This document shows positions 32,653-41,363 of a stretch of DNA of 64,000 nucleotides, one piece after another. A program made the position numbers and the translations under genes. How positions within the stretch are numbered: position 1 is the stretch's first letter; every line of letters starts with the position of its first letter. Source of the stretch: an uncultured Bacteroidales bacterium (GTDB taxonomy: Bacteria; Bacteroidota; Bacteroidia; Bacteroidales; P3). The notes under the pieces are model-generated. The model saw only the letters and a program-made list of their open reading frames with translations, was not told where the DNA came from and did not search any database. The stretch spans positions 62,001 through 126,000 of the forward strand of contig OMXC01000015.1 of assembly GCA_900314925.1 (NCBI GenBank), in the 5' to 3' direction.

Positions 32653-32705
32653 CATTGGCGTAAAGAAACGCTGACCACCAACAACGAATTGAAAAACAAA
32701 CAACT

Positions 32706-34214
32706 ATGAAGAATATCACCTTTGGCGAGATAGAGAAAATGCTCTTTGGCGGTGCCGAGATGCAGGTGAGCGAGGAACAACTGGCAGGCATGGAGCGCTG
32801 CTATGAGTTCCTGAAGGAGTTTGCCGCCGAGAAGGTCATCTACGGCATCAACACGGGTTTCGGCCCGATGGCGCAGTGGCGCGTGGATGACCGCTACCTG
32901 AGCGATTTGCAATACAACATCATCCGCAGCCACTCCACGGGCGCCGGCGAGCCGCTGGGCGACCTGTATGTGAAGGGGGCCATGATAGCGCGCCTGACGA
33001 ACCTGCTGCAGGGTCGCAGCGGCGTGCATCCGAGCGTGGCGCTGTTGCTGCAGGAGTTCATCAACCGAGGCATCCATCCCTACATCCCCGAGCACGGCTC
33101 GGTGGGCGCGAGCGGCGACCTGGTGCAGCTGGCGCACATAGCGCTGACGCTCATCGGCGAGGGCAAGGTGCACTATCGCGGCGAGTGGCGCGAGACGAAG
33201 GATGTGATGCGCGAGTGCGGCCTTGAGCCGTTGAAGATATACATCCGCGAGGGCTTGAGCATCACCAACGGCACGTCGGTGATGACGGGCATCTCGGCCG
33301 TGAACCAGCACTACGCCGAGCGGCTGCTCGAGCTGAGCCTGCTGACGGCGGTGTGGATGAACGAGGTGGCGGCGAGCTACGACGACTGGATGGCCGACGA
33401 GCTGAACAGCGTGCGCCGCCACGAGGGGCAGCGCTACACGGCGCAGCGCATGCGCGAGCTGGCCAAAGGCAGCCAATGCCTGAGCAAACGCGAGCACCAC
33501 TTATACAGCGAGGAGCAGAAGGGTAAGAGCTATTTCGAGCACAAGGTGCAGGCCTACTACTCGCTGCGCTGCACGCCGCAGATACTGGGTCCGGTGTGGG
33601 AGACGCTGCAGAACAGCCGCCGCGTGATAGAGGAGGAGTTCAACTCGGCCAGCGACAACCCGATAGTGGATCCCGACAGCAAGAACGTGTATCACGGCGG
33701 CAACTTCCACGGCGACTACATATCGCTGGAGGCCGACAAGGTGAAGATAGCCGTCACACGACTGGCACAAACCGCCGAGCGGCAGATGAACTACCTGTTC
33801 CACGACCGCATCAACGGCATCCTGCCGCCGTTCCTGAACATGGGCACCCTGGGCCTGAACTACGGCATGCAGGCCTGCCAGTTCACGGCAACGAGCACAA
33901 CAGCCGAGTGCCAGACGCTGTCGATGCCCAACTACGTGCACACCATTCCCAACAACAACGACAACCAGGACATCGTGAGCATGGGCACCAACAGCGCCCT
34001 GCTGTGCCGCAAGGTGATAGACAACGCCTACCAGGTGATGGCCATCCACATGATAGCCCTGCGCCAGGCGACGGACATCCTGAAGAAGGCCGACATGCTG
34101 GCCCCCGCCACCAAGGCCATGTACGACAAGGTGAACGCCATCATCCCGGCATTCGTGGACGACACGCCGTTCTACGACGAGATTGCGAAAGTGGAGGAGA
34201 TGTTGAGAAACTGA
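32706..34214 (+). CDS. Tyrosine ammonia-lyase (aromatic amino acid lyase, MIO enzyme)
   Basis: A 502-residue MIO-dependent lyase. The Ala-Ser-Gly triad that cyclises to the electrophile is residues 135-137 in GSVGASGDL. VIYGINTGFGPMAQ, YNIIRSHSTGAGEPL, YSLRCTPQILGP and PNNNDNQDIVSMGTN closely match the Flavobacterium johnsoniae tyrosine ammonia-lyase as I remember it, including the RSH selectivity segment. It would deaminate tyrosine to 4-coumarate, the aryl starter of flexirubin and aryl-polyene pigments. Histidase activity is the alternative, but no hut genes are near and polyketide genes follow. Confidence 0.88.
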   Translation: MKNITFGEIEKMLFGGAEMQVSEEQLAGMERCYEFLKEFAAEKVIYGINTGFGPMAQWRVDDRYLSDLQYNIIRSHSTGAGEPLGDLYVKGAMIARLTNLLQGRSGVHPSVALLLQEFINRGIHPYIPEHGSVGASGDLVQLAHIALTLIGEGKVHYRGEWRETKDVMRECGLEPLKIYIREGLSITNGTSVMTGISAVNQHYAERLLELSLLTAVWMNEVAASYDDWMADELNSVRRHEGQRYTAQRMRELAKGSQCLSKREHHLYSEEQKGKSYFEHKVQAYYSLRCTPQILGPVWETLQNSRRVIEEEFNSASDNPIVDPDSKNVYHGGNFHGDYISLEADKVKIAVTRLAQTAERQMNYLFHDRINGILPPFLNMGTLGLNYGMQACQFTATSTTAECQTLSMPNYVHTIPNNNDNQDIVSMGTNSALLCRKVIDNAYQVMAIHMIALRQATDILKKADMLAPATKAMYDKVNAIIPAFVDDTPFYDEIAKVEEMLRN

Positions 34215-34298
34215 GAGCTGTAAGCTGTAAGTTTTAAGTGTCCACGCATGCCGCGTCAGACCACTTAAAGCTTAAAACTTAAAACTTAAAACCAAACA
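34215..34298 (+). repeat. AT-rich spacer with TTAAG/CTTAA repeats
   Basis: TAAGCTGTAAGTTTTAAGTG on the left partly mirrors CACTTAAAGCTTAAAACTTA on the right, which is followed by a further AAACTTAAAACC copy. Stop codons occur in every frame. Confidence 0.5.
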
Positions 34299-35027
34299 AT
34301 GGAGTACGCATTAGTGACAGGAGGTTCGCGCGGCATAGGCAGGGCTGTGGCTCTGCGGCTGGCCGCCGACGGGATGCCTGTGATCGTCAACTATAAGAGC
34401 AACACCGCAGCGGCCGAGGAGACCAAGGCCGCCATCGAGGCCGCCGGCGGGGTGTGCGAGCTGCTGCCTTTCGACACCGCCGACCCCAAGGCCATAGAGG
34501 CCGCCATGGAGCAGTGGGAGGCACGGCACGCGGACGACTACATAGCCACGCTGGTGAACAACGCCGGCATACGGCAGGACAACATCATGGTGTTCATGAC
34601 CGACGAGCAGTGGCACTCGGTGCTCGACACCACCCTCAACGGGTTCTTCTACCTGACGCGCCGCGTGGTGAAAGGCATGATGACCAAGCGCTACGGGCGG
34701 ATAGTGAACGTGGTGTCGCTGAGCGGCATCAAAGGGATGCCGGGCCAGACGAACTACAGCGCCGCCAAGGCGGCGGTGATAGGCGCCACCAAGGCGCTGG
34801 CGCAGGAGGTGGCCCCGCGGAAGGTGACGGTGAACGCCGTGGCGCCGGGCTTCGTGGCCACGGACATGACCAAGGACCTCGACGAGGGCGAGCTGAAGAA
34901 GCTCATACCCGCAGGCCGCTTCGGCAAGCCCGAAGAGGTGGCGGCACTGGTGGCCTTCCTCGCCTCGAAGGAGGCGGCATACATCACCGGCGAGGTGGTG
35001 AACATCAACGGAGGGCTGTATACCTAA
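34299..35027 (+). CDS. fabG: 3-oxoacyl-ACP reductase (ketoreductase of the aryl-polyene synthase)
   Basis: A 242-residue short-chain dehydrogenase/reductase. The NADPH-binding TGGSRGIG starts at residue 7, NNAGI lies in the middle, and the catalytic Ser (NVVSLSG) and YSAAKAA (Tyr-x3-Lys) follow. The C-terminal VNINGGLYT is typical of FabG. In the cluster it would reduce the beta-keto group after each extension, the role of ApeQ in E. coli. It is the second gene of the operon, 84 bases after the lyase. Confidence 0.93.
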   Translation: MEYALVTGGSRGIGRAVALRLAADGMPVIVNYKSNTAAAEETKAAIEAAGGVCELLPFDTADPKAIEAAMEQWEARHADDYIATLVNNAGIRQDNIMVFMTDEQWHSVLDTTLNGFFYLTRRVVKGMMTKRYGRIVNVVSLSGIKGMPGQTNYSAAKAAVIGATKALAQEVAPRKVTVNAVAPGFVATDMTKDLDEGELKKLIPAGRFGKPEEVAALVAFLASKEAAYITGEVVNINGGLYT

Positions 35028-35058
35028 GTTTTGAGTTATGAGTTATGAGTTTTAAATT
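35028..35058 (+). repeat. GAGTTAT repeat spacer
   Basis: TTGAGTTATGAGTTATGAGTTTT occupies nearly the whole 31-base gap; the GAGTTAT unit is tandem. The reverse complement of the same motif occurs at 45.55 kb. Confidence 0.55.
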
Positions 35059-36276
35059 ATGAGACGAGTAGTAATTACGGGAATAGGAATCTGGTCGTGC
35101 CTCGGCAACAATGTGGACGAGGTGCGCCAGTCGCTATATGAGGGCCGCTCGGGCATAGGCATCGACGAGGCCCGCAAGGACTACGGCTACCAGAGCACGC
35201 TGACAGGCATCGTGGAGAAGCCTGTGCTCAAAGGGCTGCTGGACCGCCGCCTGCGCGCCGGCATGAGCGAGGAGGCTGAGTACGCCTTCATGGCCTCGCG
35301 CGAGGCTTTCGCCATGGCGGGCGTCGACGACGACTACCTGCAGCAGAACGAGGTGGGCGTGCTGATGGGCAACGACTCGTCGGCCAAGGCCACCGTGGAG
35401 AGCCACATGCTGATGCTGGAGAAGCACGACTCGGCCCTGCTGGGCAGCGGCTGGATATTCCAGAGCATGAACTCGACGGTGAACATGAACCTCAGCACCA
35501 TCTTCCACCTGAGGGGCATCAACTTCAGCGTCAGCGCGGCCTGCGCCAGCGGCAGCCACGCCATAGGGCTGGGTGCGATGTTCATACGCCAGGGGCTGCA
35601 GGACATGGTGCTCTGCGGCGGCGCGCAGGAGACCAACCTCTACAGCATGGCCTCCTTCGACGCCCTGGGGGCTTTCAGCAAGCGCATGGACGAGCCCACG
35701 AGAGCGTCGCGCCCCTTCGACCGCGACCGCGACGGCCTGATACCGAGCGGCGGCGCCGCGGCGCTGGTGCTGGAAGATTATGAGCACGCCGTCAGGCGCG
35801 GTGCCCAGATACTGGGCGAGGTGTGCGGCTACGGCTTCTCGAGCAACGGCGGCGGCATATCGCAGGCCAGCGAGGACGGCAGCGCCATGGCCATGCAGCG
35901 GGCCCTGGCAGAGGCCGGCATGGGGGTGGCGGACATCGACTACGTGAACGCCCACGCCACGAGCACCCCGCAGGGCGACCTGCACGAGGCTATGGCCCTG
36001 GGCCGCCTCTTCGAGGGGCAGCGCGCCTGGATAAGCTCCACCAAGAGCATGACGGGACACGAATGCTGGATGGCCGGCGCCAGCGAGGCGGTATACTGCC
36101 TGCTGATGATGCACGGCGGCTTCGTGGCACCGAACATAAACTTCGAGAACCCCGACGAAGCCAGCGCACACCTGAAGCTGGCCACCAAGACCATAGAGAC
36201 CCGCGTGGACACCGTGCTGAGCAACAGCTTCGGCTTCGGCGGCACCAACTCGGCGCTGGTTCTGAAGAAGATATAG
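35059..36276 (+). CDS. Beta-ketoacyl-ACP synthase (stand-alone KAS I/II)
   Basis: A 405-residue condensing enzyme of the FabB/FabF fold with a complete triad: Cys162 in VSAACASGSHAI, His299 in VNAHATSTPQGD and His334 in STKSMTGHE. C-terminal FGFGGTNSALV closes the active site. It is fully equipped for decarboxylative condensation and lacks any fused extension, unlike the two other ketosynthases in this cluster. By analogy with ApeR of E. coli it may perform priming or early chain extension. Which step is an inference. Confidence 0.92.
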   Translation: MRRVVITGIGIWSCLGNNVDEVRQSLYEGRSGIGIDEARKDYGYQSTLTGIVEKPVLKGLLDRRLRAGMSEEAEYAFMASREAFAMAGVDDDYLQQNEVGVLMGNDSSAKATVESHMLMLEKHDSALLGSGWIFQSMNSTVNMNLSTIFHLRGINFSVSAACASGSHAIGLGAMFIRQGLQDMVLCGGAQETNLYSMASFDALGAFSKRMDEPTRASRPFDRDRDGLIPSGGAAALVLEDYEHAVRRGAQILGEVCGYGFSSNGGGISQASEDGSAMAMQRALAEAGMGVADIDYVNAHATSTPQGDLHEAMALGRLFEGQRAWISSTKSMTGHECWMAGASEAVYCLLMMHGGFVAPNINFENPDEASAHLKLATKTIETRVDTVLSNSFGFGGTNSALVLKKI

Positions 36277-36360
36277 TGGGTTGGAGAAGTTAAGAAGTTA
36301 GAGGAGTTAAGAAGTTAAAGAAGTTAAGAAGACAAGAAGTTAAAGAAGTTAAAGAAGTTA
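36277..36360 (+). repeat. GAAGTTAA(A)-type tandem repeat spacer
   Basis: GAAGTTAAGAAGTTAGAGG and several further AGAAGTTAA units fill the gap between the ketosynthase and methyltransferase genes. The unit is imperfect (7-9 bases) and contains TAA codons. Confidence 0.65.
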
Positions 36361-36372
36361 AGTTTAAGATAC

Positions 36373-37476
36373 ATGTACCTGAATCCGAAACTAAAAGAAG
36401 CCTACAGCAAGGAGAGGCTGACAGCCCGCGAGGCACAGGAGAAGGCTGAATGGATTGCCTGGGGACCAGTGGTGTTCCAGGTGAGCCGCCTGATGAAGAA
36501 GTTCGGCATACTGGAGATGCTGCGCAACAGCGACAACGGCATGACGGAGGCCGAGGTGGCCGAAGCCGCCGGGCTGAGCCGCTATGCCGCCAAGGTGATG
36601 CTCGAGGCGAGCCTCTGCATAGGCACCGTGCTGATAGACCCCGAGACCGACCGCTACACGCTGAGCAAGACAGGCTGGTGCTTCATCACCGACCCAGCCA
36701 CCAACGTGAACATAGACTTCAACCACGACGTGAACTACGAGGGATGGTTCCGGCTGGAGGAGAGCCTCAAGGAAGGGCGCCCCGCAGGTCTGGAGCACTT
36801 CGGGCCGTGGCCGACGGTGTACGAAGGTCTGTCGCAGCTGCCGCCGCAGGTGCAGAAGAGCTGGTTCGGCTTTGACCACTTCTACAGCGACAGCTCGTTC
36901 CAGCAGGCGCTGGAGATAGTCTTCGCCGCCAAGCCGCGGACGCTGCTCGACGTGGGCGGCAACACGGGCCGCTGGGCCCTACAGTGCGTGGGGCACGACA
37001 AGGACGTCAACGTCACCATAGTGGACCTGCCGCAGCAGCTGGAGATGATGCGCCGCGACACCAAGGGCAAGCCCGGCGCGGAGCGCATAGACGGCTACGG
37101 CATGAACCTGCTGGACGAAAGCCAGGCATTCCCGACGGACAAGCACTATGACGCCATCTGGATGAGCCAGTTCCTCGACTGCTTCGGCGAGGAGGAGATA
37201 GTGAGCATCGTGAGCCGCGCGGCCAAGATCATGGACGCCGACAGCCGCCTGTACATCATGGAGACCTTCTGGGACCGCCAGCGCTTTGAGCCGGCGGCAT
37301 TCTGCCTCACCATGACGAGCCTCTACTTCACAGCCATAGCCAACGGCAACAGCAAGATGTACCACAGCGAAGACATGGAACGGCTGGTGAAACAGGCCGG
37401 TCTGGAGGTGGAGACCATACACGACAACCTGGGCCAGGGGCACAGCATCATGGTGTGCAAAAAAGCCAATAGTTGA
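36373..37476 (+). CDS. SAM-dependent O/C-methyltransferase
   Basis: A 367-residue class I methyltransferase with an N-terminal winged-helix dimerisation region (GMTEAEVAEAAGLSRYAAKVML) and a Rossmann domain with the SAM loop LLDVGGNTGRWAL. VTIVDLPQQLEMM carries the acidic ribose ligand. The architecture fits plant/bacterial type 2 O-methyltransferases. Aryl-polyene clusters normally contain a methyltransferase that modifies the aryl head group, and this is the only one here. The substrate is inferred. Confidence 0.85.
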   Translation: MYLNPKLKEAYSKERLTAREAQEKAEWIAWGPVVFQVSRLMKKFGILEMLRNSDNGMTEAEVAEAAGLSRYAAKVMLEASLCIGTVLIDPETDRYTLSKTGWCFITDPATNVNIDFNHDVNYEGWFRLEESLKEGRPAGLEHFGPWPTVYEGLSQLPPQVQKSWFGFDHFYSDSSFQQALEIVFAAKPRTLLDVGGNTGRWALQCVGHDKDVNVTIVDLPQQLEMMRRDTKGKPGAERIDGYGMNLLDESQAFPTDKHYDAIWMSQFLDCFGEEEIVSIVSRAAKIMDADSRLYIMETFWDRQRFEPAAFCLTMTSLYFTAIANGNSKMYHSEDMERLVKQAGLEVETIHDNLGQGHSIMVCKKANS

Positions 37477-37496
37477 AAACTAACAAACAAGACAAT

Positions 37497-37739
37497 ATGA
37501 CAAGACAAGAAATTGAAAAGAAAGTAAAGAACTTCCTCGTCGAGGAGTTGGAGTTTGACGAAGAGAAGATCAAGCCCGAGGCACGCCTGAAAGAAGACAT
37601 CGGCGTGGACAGCCTTGACTTCGTCGACATAGTGGTGTTAGTGGAGAAGACCTTCGGCTTCAAGATAGTGGCCGAGGACATGAAGACCATAAAGACCTTC
37701 GGCCAGTTCTGCGACTACATCGAAGAGAAAACCAAGTAA
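37497..37739 (+). CDS. Acyl carrier protein 1
   Basis: An 80-residue acidic helical protein with the phosphopantetheine serine in DIGVDSLDFVDIV. The ATG at 37497 (MTRQEIEKKVKNF) was preferred to an upstream TTG. One of two ACPs in the cluster; the growing polyene or the coumaroyl starter would be carried on it. The next gene starts at the base after its stop. Confidence 0.92.
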   Translation: MTRQEIEKKVKNFLVEELEFDEEKIKPEARLKEDIGVDSLDFVDIVVLVEKTFGFKIVAEDMKTIKTFGQFCDYIEEKTK

Positions 37740-38633
37740 GTGCAGGAGCCGGTACATAGCGAATGGAGTGGCCGCACCGACGGCACGCCCTTCATGCAGA
37801 AGGCACTGATAGCAGTGTTCAAAGTGGTGCCCCTGGAGGTCATCTACGGAGTGATGGCCTTGGTGGTGCCGTTCTACATGCTGTTCAACCACAAGGGCTA
37901 CACATCCATGTACCACTTCTTCCGCCGACGGCTTGGCAAGAAGCCGCTGAGCGCTTTCTGGCATGTATACCTCAACCACTTCGCCTTCGGGCAAGTGGTG
38001 CTTGACCGCTTCGCCACCTACGCCGGACGGCGTTTCAAGCTGGAGATTGACGGCAACGAGAACTTCCTGCGGCTCTGCGAAGGCGAGAAGGGGTTTGTCA
38101 TGCTGTCGTCACACGTTGGCAACTATGAGCAGGCGGGCTATATGCTGCGTTCGGACCGCAAGAGTTTCAACGCGCTGGTCTATGCCGGCGAGTCGGCGAC
38201 AGTGATGAGCGAACGCAACAAACAGTTTGCCGGCAGCAACATCCACATGATACCGGTACAGGCCGACATGTCGCACCTGTTCATCATCAACAAGAGCCTC
38301 GACGAGGGCAACATTGTGAGCATGCCCGCCGACCGCTGCTTCGGCTCGACAAAGAGCGTGCCGTGCCAGTTCTTCGGCGCCACGGCCCAGTTTCCCCTGG
38401 GGCCTTTCGCCACAGCGGTGCAGAAAGAGGTGCCGGCGCTGGCGGTGATGGTGATGAAAGAAGGCGCCCACCGCTATCGCGCTTTTGTACGCCAGCTGCC
38501 GGTGGACACCACCCTGCCCCACCGCAAACAGATGGCGGCGCTGGCGCAGAGCTTCGCCACGACGCTGGAGGAGATTGTGCGCCGATACCCGCACCAATGG
38601 TACAACTACTATGAATTCTGGGATGGAGAATGA
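37740..38633 (+). CDS. LpxL/HtrB-like lipid acyltransferase
   Basis: A 297-residue membrane acyltransferase beginning at a GTG directly after the ACP stop. A hydrophobic segment (VIYGVMALVVPFYML) is followed by an HX4E active-site motif in SSHVGNYEQAGY and later PADRCFGSTKSVPCQFFG. The family transfers acyl groups from ACP to lipid A precursors. Here it could move the aryl-polyene acyl chain from ACP to a lipid, giving an outer-membrane-anchored pigment. It overlaps the dehydratase gene by 11 bases. Confidence 0.85.
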   Translation: MQEPVHSEWSGRTDGTPFMQKALIAVFKVVPLEVIYGVMALVVPFYMLFNHKGYTSMYHFFRRRLGKKPLSAFWHVYLNHFAFGQVVLDRFATYAGRRFKLEIDGNENFLRLCEGEKGFVMLSSHVGNYEQAGYMLRSDRKSFNALVYAGESATVMSERNKQFAGSNIHMIPVQADMSHLFIINKSLDEGNIVSMPADRCFGSTKSVPCQFFGATAQFPLGPFATAVQKEVPALAVMVMKEGAHRYRAFVRQLPVDTTLPHRKQMAALAQSFATTLEEIVRRYPHQWYNYYEFWDGE

Positions 38634-39036
38634 ATATGACATACTGACCCTGCTGCCGCAGCGGCCACCGGTAGTGATGGTGGACCGCCTGCTGCATTGC
38701 GACCCCGTGGTGACGGAGACGGAACTGACAATACGTCCAGACAACATCATGGTGGAAGAGGGGCATCTGGCAGAGATAGGACTGCTGGAGAATGTGGCAC
38801 AAACCTGCGCGGCGCGCATGGGCTACATAAACCTCACCAGCGGCAAGGAGGTGCGGGTAGGTGTCATCGGCGCCTTGCGCGACATGGAGATACATTCATT
38901 GCCAGAAGTAGGCAGGACGATAAAGACAAAGATAGAGGTGAGCGACGAAGTGTTCGGCATGACAATGGCGCAAGCCGAAAGCCGCTGCGGAGACACACTA
39001 CTGGCTTCGGGAACGATAAAGATAGCAATACTGTGA
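38623..39036 (+). CDS. ApeP-like hotdog dehydratase
   Basis: A 137-residue hotdog-fold protein of the FabZ-like type. LLPQRPPVVMVDRLLHC is the family N-terminal segment. The usual FabZ GHFPGxP loop is replaced by EEGHLAEIGLLENVAQ, as in the divergent ApeP type of aryl-polyene dehydratase. It would remove water from the beta-hydroxyacyl-ACP. Start candidates are 38611 and 38623; MENEYDIL at 38623 is favoured because it minimises overlap. The next gene begins inside its stop codon region. Confidence 0.85.
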   Translation: MENEYDILTLLPQRPPVVMVDRLLHCDPVVTETELTIRPDNIMVEEGHLAEIGLLENVAQTCAARMGYINLTSGKEVRVGVIGALRDMEIHSLPEVGRTIKTKIEVSDEVFGMTMAQAESRCGDTLLASGTIKIAIL

Positions 39037-39440
39037 ACACCTTAAGCATAAAGAAGAAACTCGACATACGCTTCAGCGAGGTAGACTCCATGGGGGTGGC
39101 CTGGCACGGGAGCTATATGATGTACCTTGAAGACGCACGCGAGGCCTTTGGCGAGAAGTACGATCTGGGTTACCTGCGCTTCTTCGGTGAAGGCTATTAT
39201 GCACCGCTGGTAGACGTGCAGCTGAAATACAAGCAGCCCATCATCTACGGCATGCACCCTGAGATTGAGATTACATACACGCCCACAGAGGCAGCAAAGA
39301 TAGTGTTCGACTACAAGATTACGGACGGCGACAAGATATTGGCAACAGCACACACCGTGCAAGTATTCATGGACAAGGAGTACAAACTGGTGCTGGGCAA
39401 CCCGCCGTTCTTTGAAGAATGGAAGAAACGATGGTTATAA
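39033..39440 (+). CDS. 4HBT-type acyl-ACP/CoA thioesterase
   Basis: A 135-residue single-hotdog thioesterase beginning at a GTG that overlaps the dehydratase stop by four bases. DIRFSEVDSMGVAWHGSYMMYLEDAREAF is the 4-hydroxybenzoyl-CoA thioesterase signature, with the catalytic Asp before the SMG turn. It may release mis-primed or finished chains, the role suggested for the thioesterase of other aryl-polyene clusters. Its 3' end overlaps the following ketosynthase gene. Confidence 0.88.
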   Translation: MNTLSIKKKLDIRFSEVDSMGVAWHGSYMMYLEDAREAFGEKYDLGYLRFFGEGYYAPLVDVQLKYKQPIIYGMHPEIEITYTPTEAAKIVFDYKITDGDKILATAHTVQVFMDKEYKLVLGNPPFFEEWKKRWL

Positions 39441-41077
39441 AACTGGCTGATAACATATATTCCCCGCTTGGGGCAACGACACACGCCAACTATGACGCTG
39501 TGATGTCTGGCCAGTGTGCCTTGAAGCAATACAGCCTGCCCGACGGCTCGCGGTATACAGCATCGCTGTTTCCCGAAGAGGAACGACATGACGACGGGGA
39601 ACACACATTCTTTGAGCACCTGTGCATTGCTTCGGCGAGCGACGCCATTGCCCGTGCAGGTATAGACCCATGTTCACCCCGCTGCCGCTTCTTCCTCTCC
39701 ACCACCAAAGGCAATGTGCACCTGTTAGCCAAGGGGGAGACAGAAAGAGCCCTGCTGGGGACATCTGCTGCCATCATCTGCCGCCATTTCGGCAATCCAA
39801 ACCCGCCAGTGGTGGTGAGCAATGCGTGCATCAGCGGCCTCAGCGCACAGATAGCGGCCATGCGCAGCATAGAAGCAGGCCTCTGCGACACCGCCGTGGT
39901 GATAGGCTGCGACGTACAGAGTGAGTTTATCATCAGCGGCTTCCAGTGCCTGCACGCCCTCTCGCCCGACCAGTGCCGCCCCTTTGACAGCGACCGCTGC
40001 GGGCTGAACCTTGGCGAGGCTGCTGCTACAATTATATATAGTAACAGTGGGAATGGCGAATGGGTGGCCGAAGGGGGTGCCATGTGCAACGATGCCAACC
40101 ACATCAGCGGACCGTCACGCACCGGCGAGGGCTCATACCGCTGTTTGCAAGCCCTCGATGTCAACAAAGACGAATTAGCATTCATCAGCGTGCATGGTAC
40201 ATCGACACTCTACAACGACGAGATGGAGAGCATAGCCATAGACCGTGCCGGCCTTGCCGACGTGCCGCTCTTCAGCCTCAAAGGCGTCTATGGTCACACC
40301 ATGGGCGCCGCAGGAGTGCTGGAGACCATCCTCTCCATGCAGGCCGTGGAGCACGGCGTTGTTTTCGGCACCCGAGGCTTTAAAAATCTTGGCGTAAGCC
40401 GTCATGTCAGCATCAGCGCCGAAACACGCACCACCGACAAACAAAGCTTTGTCAAACTGCTCTCAGGCTTCGGCGGATGCAACGCTGCAATGACATTCTG
40501 CCATAAAACAGGCGCCATAACGCCATCCATACCCCCAACCCCATCAACCAGCACAATACACTCCATCCGCTTGACACCTACCGCAGAAGAGCTGGTGGAT
40601 CTCTACCGTACACATATAGGCGACTACCCCAAGTTCTTCAAGATGGACCCGCTAAGCCGCCTGGGCTTCGTGGCAAGCGAGATGTTGCTGCAAGAGTGCC
40701 CCAAAGACGACTATGGCGTACTCCTGTTCAACCGCAGTTCGTCGATGGCCGACGACACAGCGTTCCAGGCCACCATACAGGATCGCGGCAATTGGTTTCC
40801 CTCCCCCGCACTATTCGTATACACGCTGCCGAATATCGTCACCGGCGAGATAGCCATACGCAATCACTTCCTGACAGAGACAAACTTCATGGTACTTGAC
40901 GCCCCCAGCGCCGACGTCATGGCAGAACAGATTGCCCTCTCCACAGAGCGCGGTCCCCAAATAACCGGATGGTGCGAGGTAGACGCCCACGGCAACTATC
41001 TGGCCGCCCTCATGGCTGTACCTCAGCACACACACAAAGACATTATAGAACAAGAATTATCAAAAATCTTAAAATAA
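39431..41077 (+). CDS. Ketosynthase fused to a partial second ketosynthase-like domain
   Basis: A 548-residue protein. Residues 1-~360 form a KS with Cys133 (VSNACISGLS), His255 (SVHGTSTLYND) and His289 (GVYGHTMGAAG). Residues ~390-548 resemble the N-terminal half of another condensing enzyme (KMDPLSRLGFVASEMLLQ, VLLFNRSSSMADD, PSPALFVYTLPNIVTGEIAIR). That half ends before or lacks a recognisable catalytic Cys and has no second half. The N-terminal start strand of the first KS is also unusual (IKLADNIYSPLGATTHANYDAV). ATG 39431 or 39419 are both possible. It is probably a pseudo-dimer or chain-length-factor-like partner. Confidence 0.8.
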   Translation: MVIKLADNIYSPLGATTHANYDAVMSGQCALKQYSLPDGSRYTASLFPEEERHDDGEHTFFEHLCIASASDAIARAGIDPCSPRCRFFLSTTKGNVHLLAKGETERALLGTSAAIICRHFGNPNPPVVVSNACISGLSAQIAAMRSIEAGLCDTAVVIGCDVQSEFIISGFQCLHALSPDQCRPFDSDRCGLNLGEAAATIIYSNSGNGEWVAEGGAMCNDANHISGPSRTGEGSYRCLQALDVNKDELAFISVHGTSTLYNDEMESIAIDRAGLADVPLFSLKGVYGHTMGAAGVLETILSMQAVEHGVVFGTRGFKNLGVSRHVSISAETRTTDKQSFVKLLSGFGGCNAAMTFCHKTGAITPSIPPTPSTSTIHSIRLTPTAEELVDLYRTHIGDYPKFFKMDPLSRLGFVASEMLLQECPKDDYGVLLFNRSSSMADDTAFQATIQDRGNWFPSPALFVYTLPNIVTGEIAIRNHFLTETNFMVLDAPSADVMAEQIALSTERGPQITGWCEVDAHGNYLAALMAVPQHTHKDIIEQELSKILK

Positions 41078-41086
41078 TAAGGAAAT

Positions 41087-41347
41087 ATGGAAGAACTCAT
41101 CCTCAAACTGAAGAAAGAAATTATCGAGGTGCTCAACCTTGAAGACATCAAGCCCGAAGACATCGACGAGAACGCCCCTCTGTTTGGCGGCGAAGGCCTG
41201 GGCCTCGACAGCATTGACGCCCTTGAACTCATCGTCCTCATGGAGAAGAACTATGGCATCAAGCTTCAAGACCCCAACCAAGGCAAAGAGATCTTCAAGT
41301 CCATCAACGTGATGGCCGACTACATCAGCAAGAACCGCACAAAGTAG
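41087..41347 (+). CDS. Acyl carrier protein 2
   Basis: An 86-residue ACP with the pantetheine serine in GLGLDSIDALEL and the usual acidic helix II (ELIVLMEKNYGIKL). It lies nine bases after one fused ketosynthase gene and 16 before another, so it is the likely carrier for chain extension. ACP1 has a different motif (GVDSLDFVD), pointing to separate tasks. Confidence 0.93.
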   Translation: MEELILKLKKEIIEVLNLEDIKPEDIDENAPLFGGEGLGLDSIDALELIVLMEKNYGIKLQDPNQGKEIFKSINVMADYISKNRTK

Positions 41348-41363
41348 TGATTGGCGACAGTGA

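Larger units (their letters stand above)
32159..32705. other. AT-rich 547-base region upstream of the pigment cluster
   Basis: No plausible gene. It contains the minus-strand promoter at 32196-32203, a 14-base direct repeat AATTTTAACATTTG (32292-32305 and 32503-32516), three tandem 11-base units (32375-32407), a GC-rich patch near 32515-32560, and the likely cluster promoter at 32645. Confidence 0.7.

Noticed and set aside
32706..34214. Annotation as histidine ammonia-lyase (hutH)
   Set aside because: The substrate-selectivity segment and many blocks match flavobacterial tyrosine ammonia-lyase, and the gene heads an aryl-polyene cluster rather than a hut operon.
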